From Anaerolineaceae bacterium (GTDB taxonomy: Bacteria; Chloroflexota; Anaerolineae; Anaerolineales; UBA11657): 64,000 bases of DNA. Below, in pieces: positions 60,193-64,000 of the stretch (positions are counted from its first letter, which is position 1; the number at the start of each line of letters is the position of its first letter). The notes beneath the pieces are model-generated. The model had not been told where the DNA came from and searched no databases. It saw nothing but the letters and a program-made list of their open reading frames with translations. The stretch is taken from the NCBI GenBank assembly GCA_003569365.1, contig BGOS01000011.1, positions 39,189 to 103,188 on the forward strand, in the 5' to 3' direction. The translations under genes were made by a program, and so were the position numbers.

Positions 60193-63102
60193 CTAGTCCG
60201 CCGGCGCAGCCGGCAGCAGTGCCATTACCAGTGTGCCGCCGCCGGAAGCCGGTGTTGCCACGAGGCGGCCGGCGAGGCCTTCAATTAGAGTGGTTGCTGT
60301 TTGCAGCAGGCCGGGGTTTAGTTCTGCGCGGCCGGGTTCGTCTGAGTCTGCTGCAGCGGGCGCGTTTGCATCCCGAACTTCAAACTGCAGCAACGGTTCG
60401 GCGGATGGCGCAGCGGGCAACACTGTCACGCTAAACCAGACGTGCCGGCCGGGCTGGCCGGCGAAGCCGGCACCGAGAAGCAACATGTGCAATGCTGCGC
60501 TCAGTGCGCCCGCATCGGCCAGCACCTCCGGCAGCTCAGCGGAGAAAGTTGATTCAAAAGAGATCGCGCGGTCTGCAAACTGCAGCCGGGCCCATGCCGC
60601 GGCTGCCAACAGCAGCGCGGGCAGCGCCATGCGCTGCAGCTTCAGGGCGTGGCCGGCTTGCAGCGCAGCACAGCGATTGTGCGCATCCAGCAGTGCATCT
60701 GCGCGCATAGCGGCGCATTTGATGCGCTCCAAAAACTTGCGCTGCAGCACATCTATTTTTCCGCCCGCGCCATCCAGCATCAGTTCACTGTAATCGCTGA
60801 TTGAACTCAGGGCCGCGGCTACTTCACTGGCGGCGTCTGCGCCGGCAGCCGCGGGTTGCGTTTGGGCAGCAAGCAGCGCAGCTTGCAGCTGCTGCACTTC
60901 CAGCGCGGCAGAGGCCAATGCCTGGCCGGAGGCGGCCTGTTCTGCGTTGTGCTGATCCGCGAGGGTTTGATGCGTGGCTTGCAGCGCTGCCACCTGCGCC
61001 TGGTGCGCAGTTTGCGCAGTGCGTGTTGTTCGGCAAGAGTTTGTTGCTCGGCTTGCAGTGCTGCTATTTGCTGTGCGCTGCCGGCTTGGAGTTCTGCTGC
61101 GGCGTGCTGCGCTGCCGCCAAACTCCGCCCGGAGTGCAGCGCTGTCGTGTTGGGCGGTGGCTGCCACTGCTTTTGCGTCCGCAGCATGCGCTTCTGATTG
61201 CTGCAGCGTTGTGCTTGCTGCAATGCTGGCAGCTTGCAGCTCTGCCTGGAGCGCAGCAGCTTGGGCTGTTAGCTGCATGTGCCCGGCTTCGGCTGCTGCC
61301 GTTTGGGCGGCCAGGGCTGTGGCTTGCTCCGCCAGTTGCGCCCGAGCCGCTGCCAGGTCCTGATCTTTAGTGGCGTTGCTCGCGGTGAGCAGCGCCCGCT
61401 CTGCGCTCAGCAATGCCAGCTGCGTGCTGGCCTCCGCCAAGTCACTGCCGCCGGCCACAAGCGCCTGCTCGCTGGTAAGTTGCGCGAGGGCGCTGCGCGC
61501 TGCGCCTAGCTGCTCCCACAAGTCTGCAGCTTCCGGCTGCTGGCCGGCCAGCAGCGCATGGGTTTCGTCCAGAGCGGTTTGCAGGCCGGCTACTTGCGCG
61601 TGCAGTTGGGCGCGTTCATCATCTGCAAGCGGCGTGGTTGGCTCCGGTGTTACAGCTGCAACTTTGCGCGCCGCTGCCAGCTGTTTGGAGAGTTCGCTGC
61701 GCTCATACTCCAGGCGCTGCACTTGCGCCAGCAGCCCCGCAGCTTGGTCTGGCGCCGGGCTTTCTTCGCCGGGTCCTGCCAGCCAGTGGGGCAGCGCCTG
61801 GGATTTTTGTGCTGGTGCCACCATCGATTCAAGCATTCGCTGATAATCCTCGCTGTCAGCCAGCGCCTCTGCTGCCGGGGCGGCCAGTGCCTTTAGCAGT
61901 TCGTCATCGCCGTCACGCCAGTTTTGCATGGAGCGTGGCGCGTAAACCATCAGGGCGCGAACCGTGTGGCCATCGTCGGGCAGCGGTGCCAGCAGTGCTG
62001 TGCGCACATCCGGCAGATCCAGCAGCTTGGAGAGCGCAGCCAGCTCTGCTGCGTGGCTGCGCGCTTGCAGGCGGCAGGCGCGCCCCTCCATCAGTGCCGC
62101 GACGGTGGCCGAGACGCCGTTCACTGCCACAGTGAAGCGCTCGATTGTGTGCTGCGTGGGCACGTAAAACCCGCCACTGCAGCGCGTTGAACCGGGGTTG
62201 GCGCGCGCTGCTTCCCACAACACGGCACCATCGGCTTGCAGTGCGAGCGCTGCGGCTTCGCACACGGCATAGATGGTTGTGGTGCGGTCCGTGCCGGTGC
62301 CCATGGAACCCAGTGCGCGCGCCACCGCCGGCGACAGCGCGGTGGATGGCGCTTGCAGCAGGGGCGCGAATGAAGATGATGAAAGCTCTGCCTGCCGGAT
62401 GGCCGCTTGGAGTACGCGGCGCTGCACTGTAAGGGCAAACATGGGCAGCGCGACCAGCTCTGCCAGGCGTGTCAGGCCAGGCACGCTGCCGGCCAGCAGT
62501 GGCTGGGGTTGGAGCGATTGCAGCAGGTGCCAGCCGCTGGCCGCTGCCAGTACGGCAAACATGCCAACCCCGGTGCCCCAGTCCGGTGGATGCACCGCAA
62601 CCAACATGATGAGCAGCAGCAGCAGCGTGAGAAGCTGGGCCGCCTGCCAAATCTGGTCGGGCCGGGTGTTGTTGTAGGCCGCGCCGCTGGCAGCCAGCGC
62701 CTGCCACACGGGCAGTGCAGCCGTTAGACCGACAGCAACGCCCGCAATTCCCAGCGTCAGCAGCAAGCCCGCCAGCGCACTGCGCGGCTGCGAAATCAAA
62801 GCCCAGCCCATGATCATGATTGTGATCAGCAGGCCGGCTCGCTCCAGTGGCGGCTGCAGCCCTGGCAAGAACACACGCCCGGCACTGCCCAGGCCGGCCA
62901 GCGCCACCAACCCAAAACGCACAGCCAGCGCGCAGCCGGCGGCTAAAGCCAGGCGGCTGCCGGGGCCCCGTGCCCAACCCGAGCCGTGCCGGCTCAGCGC
63001 AAAAAGCAGTGCAGCCTCCAGCGAAAATAGCGCCAGTAAATGGTAAGCAAGGCTGCCCGGCGCCTCACTGATGAGAGCCAGTGCCTGAGAGAAAAACGAC
63101 AT
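60193..63102 (-). CDS. Membrane sensor with GAF-like region, coiled coil and degenerate histidine kinase domain
   Basis: A 969-aa protein. About seven membrane helices fill residues 12-230. A GAF-like region follows (about 265-425), then a long Ala/Gln/Glu coiled coil (about 455-770). The C-terminus looks like a HisKA-HATPase module: ISDYSELMLDGAGGKIDVLQ resembles the segment after the H-box, but the phosphoacceptor His and the N-box Asn are missing and no DxGxG box is visible. Only a final GGGTLVMALLP remains. I infer a pseudokinase. In the coiled coil, minus-strand reading changes frame near 61125 and back near 61010. The alternative frame gives better heptads (LAAAQHAAAELQAGSAQQ), so two compensating indels are likely. 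Confidence 0.75.
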   Translation of the reverse strand: MSFFSQALALISEAPGSLAYHLLALFSLEAALLFALSRHGSGWARGPGSRLALAAGCALAVRFGLVALAGLGSAGRVFLPGLQPPLERAGLLITIMIMGWALISQPRSALAGLLLTLGIAGVAVGLTAALPVWQALAASGAAYNNTRPDQIWQAAQLLTLLLLLIMLVAVHPPDWGTGVGMFAVLAAASGWHLLQSLQPQPLLAGSVPGLTRLAELVALPMFALTVQRRVLQAAIRQAELSSSSFAPLLQAPSTALSPAVARALGSMGTGTDRTTTIYAVCEAAALALQADGAVLWEAARANPGSTRCSGGFYVPTQHTIERFTVAVNGVSATVAALMEGRACRLQARSHAAELAALSKLLDLPDVRTALLAPLPDDGHTVRALMVYAPRSMQNWRDGDDELLKALAAPAAEALADSEDYQRMLESMVAPAQKSQALPHWLAGPGEESPAPDQAAGLLAQVQRLEYERSELSKQLAAARKVAAVTPEPTTPLADDERAQLHAQVAGLQTALDETHALLAGQQPEAADLWEQLGAARSALAQLTSEQALVAGGSDLAEASTQLALLSAERALLTASNATKDQDLAAARAQLAEQATALAAQTAAAEAGHMQLTAQAAALQAELQAASIAASTTLQQSEAHAADAKAVAATAQHDSAALRAEFGGSAARRSRTPSRQRTANSSTASRATNSCRTTRTAQTAHQAQVAALQATHQTLADQHNAEQAASGQALASAALEVQQLQAALLAAQTQPAAAGADAASEVAAALSSISDYSELMLDGAGGKIDVLQRKFLERIKCAAMRADALLDAHNRCAALQAGHALKLQRMALPALLLAAAAWARLQFADRAISFESTFSAELPEVLADAGALSAALHMLLLGAGFAGQPGRHVWFSVTVLPAAPSAEPLLQFEVRDANAPAAADSDEPGRAELNPGLLQTATTLIEGLAGRLVATPASGGGTLVMALLPAAPAD

Positions 63103-63111
63103 GGGGCGGGC

Positions 63112-63120
63112 AGTATAGCA
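63112..63120 (-). promoter_or_regulatory. Extended -10 promoter of the pseudokinase operon, near leaderless
   Basis: TGCTATACT on the minus strand ends 9 bases before the ATG at 63102. It probably drives the whole pseudokinase-LysM-LCP-recombinase-hom-thrB run. Confidence 0.5.
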
Positions 63121-63177
63121 TCGGCACTACAGGCGTTGCGCTGGCCAGCCGCGCCGGCTCGTGGATGTGCGCGTGCC

Positions 63178-63186
63178 TGTTACAAT
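63178..63186 (+). promoter_or_regulatory. Extended -10 promoter of the coxG-like gene
   Basis: TGTTACAAT, 44 bases upstream of ATG 63231, with GGAG at 63217-63220 serving as a ribosome binding site. Confidence 0.45.
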
Positions 63187-63230
63187 CAACCTCCGGCGCG
63201 TGAAAACCCGGGCGCTGGAGCATCCCAACT

Positions 63231-63673
63231 ATGAACTTTCAAGGCATTGTGAATATTAGAGCGCCGCAACAAACCGTGTGGGAGTTTCTCACCAACCCGG
63301 AAAAAGTGAGCCAGTGCGCTCCCGGCGTCAACGCTTTCGAAGTGGTTGAGCCGGGCAAAAAATTTCGCGCCGGTGTGGAAGTGGGATTCGGCAGCATCAA
63401 GGCAAAGTTCTTGATGGATGTGGAATGGATCAAACTGGATGAGCCAAACATGGCCTCATTGCGGGCGCACGGCCGCGCGCCCGCCAGTGCGGTGGAAGCA
63501 CGCAGCGAAATGCACCTGAGCACAATGCCAGACGGCTCCACTAACCTCAACTGGACAGCTGATGTTGACATCATGGGCACAATCGCCAGCCTGGCCAACC
63601 GCCTTGCGCCAACTGTCACCAAAAAACTGTCTGGGAATTCTTCAAGACCGTGAAGAAGAAAATCGAGAAATGA
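63231..63673 (+). CDS. coxG: CoxG-like SRPBCC family protein (frameshifted near its end)
   Basis: A protein of about 147 aa with the START/SRPBCC fold of CoxG, which anchors or helps mature carbon monoxide dehydrogenase-type molybdenum hydroxylases. It starts MNFQGIVNIRAPQQTVWEFL and contains NPEKVSQCAPGV. The uncorrected frame stops at 63653. Adding one G to the GGG run at 63633-63635 restores the conserved ending LSGEFFKTVKKKIEK and a TGA at 63671. That TGA overlaps the next ATG as ATGA. No CO dehydrogenase subunit gene is in the window. Confidence 0.78.
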
Positions 63674-64000
63674 AATTCGGACCTGTGCCGCTGCAGGCGG
63701 CTGCCGGCTTGATCCTGGGGCATAACATTGCCGGCTTGGACGGCCGCCGCGCGCTGCGCAAGGGCCGCGCGCTCTCCGCGCTGGATCTTGCGCAGCTGAC
63801 TGCGCTGGGCCGCAGCACGGTGTATGTGGCGGAATGGCGCGGATGATGTGGCGGAGGATGCGGCTGCGCGGCGCGTGGCGGCTGCAGTGGCGGGCAGCAA
63901 TCTGCGCTGCTCGGGCGCAGCTCGGCGGGTGAACTTGGCTGCCAGCGTGCGTGCGTGCTGCCGTGGATGCAGCCGCTGCTGCAGGTGAATGCGCTGCCGG
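63670..64000 (+). CDS. Molybdopterin-binding (MoeA-like) protein, partial and frameshifted
   Basis: The start MKFGPVPLQAAAGLILGHNI and the segment GRRALRKGRALSALDLAQLTALGRSTVYVAE match the N-terminus of the molybdopterin-binding proteins that accompany CO dehydrogenase and xanthine dehydrogenase genes. The open frame stops at 63846. Another frame then gives DDVAEDAAARRVAAAVAGSN and VNLAAS, and a third gives LLQVNALP to the window end. All belong to the expected protein, so at least two indels separate them. The gene continues past 64000. Confidence 0.65.

Overview
This window is gene-dense, GC-rich chromosomal DNA with no gene-free stretch longer than about 240 bases. The gene content fits a Chloroflexota (Anaerolineae-like) bacterium: a complete mreB/mreCD/mrdA/rodA plus minCDE shape-and-division set, LytR-CpsA-Psr (LCP) wall-assembly proteins, a DUF2723 membrane glycosyltransferase, a DUF348/G5 lipoprotein, the Ctc form of bL25 and a PucC-family transporter. 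The phylum call is inferred from family content, because no rRNA is present. The PucC-family gene raises, but does not prove, a link to phototrophic Chloroflexota.

Layout. 1-140: tRNA-Lys(UUU) with a terminator. 178-8641 (minus strand): tsaD, an M24 peptidase, a visibly more AT-rich block of surface-polysaccharide genes (GT-C-like protein, galE, GT2, methyltransferase), selA and a small membrane protein. 8746-17677 (mostly plus): ABC-F ATPase, LCP protein, RecD2-like helicase, a YacG-like zinc protein (minus), a small b-type-cytochrome-like membrane protein, a PucC-family transporter and a family-5 uracil-DNA glycosylase. 17827-29773: aldo/keto reductase, RarD, a heterodimeric ABC exporter, a giant PTPS-related GT-C protein, psuG, bL9, a lipoprotein, a small membrane protein and bL25. 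29988-35614: an exopolysaccharide block holding a G5/propeller lipoprotein, a glycosidase-like/O-antigen-ligase fusion and a UXS-type epimerase. 35675-46764: a long growth cluster, mreC-mreD-mrdA-(DUF2723)-minC-minD-minE-rodA-gltX, followed by tRNA-Gln(CUG). 46958-53090: an aminotransferase, then on the minus strand mreB, O-antigen ligase, GtrA, GT4 and Tpx. 53245-54666: tilS. 54732-63102 (minus): an operon-like run of a degenerate sensor kinase, a LysM protein, an LCP protein, a degenerate tyrosine recombinase, hom and thrB. 63231-64000: a CoxG-like protein and a molybdopterin-binding protein that runs off the window.

Two themes cut across the window. First, several genes are split by single-base indels, often in homopolymers (GT-C-like protein, methyltransferase, selA, coxG, the last gene, and a compensated pair in the sensor kinase). 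This looks more like sequence error than real gene decay. Second, the promoters I can see share an extended -10 of the form TGnTATAMT, usually without a good -35, and in four genes a -10 sits only 6-9 bases before the ATG, which suggests leaderless transcripts.

I see no CRISPR array, insertion sequence, prophage or defence system. The most unusual gene arrangements are the glycosidase-like/ligase fusion with its coupled lipoprotein, and the pseudokinase-LysM-LCP-pseudorecombinase operon.
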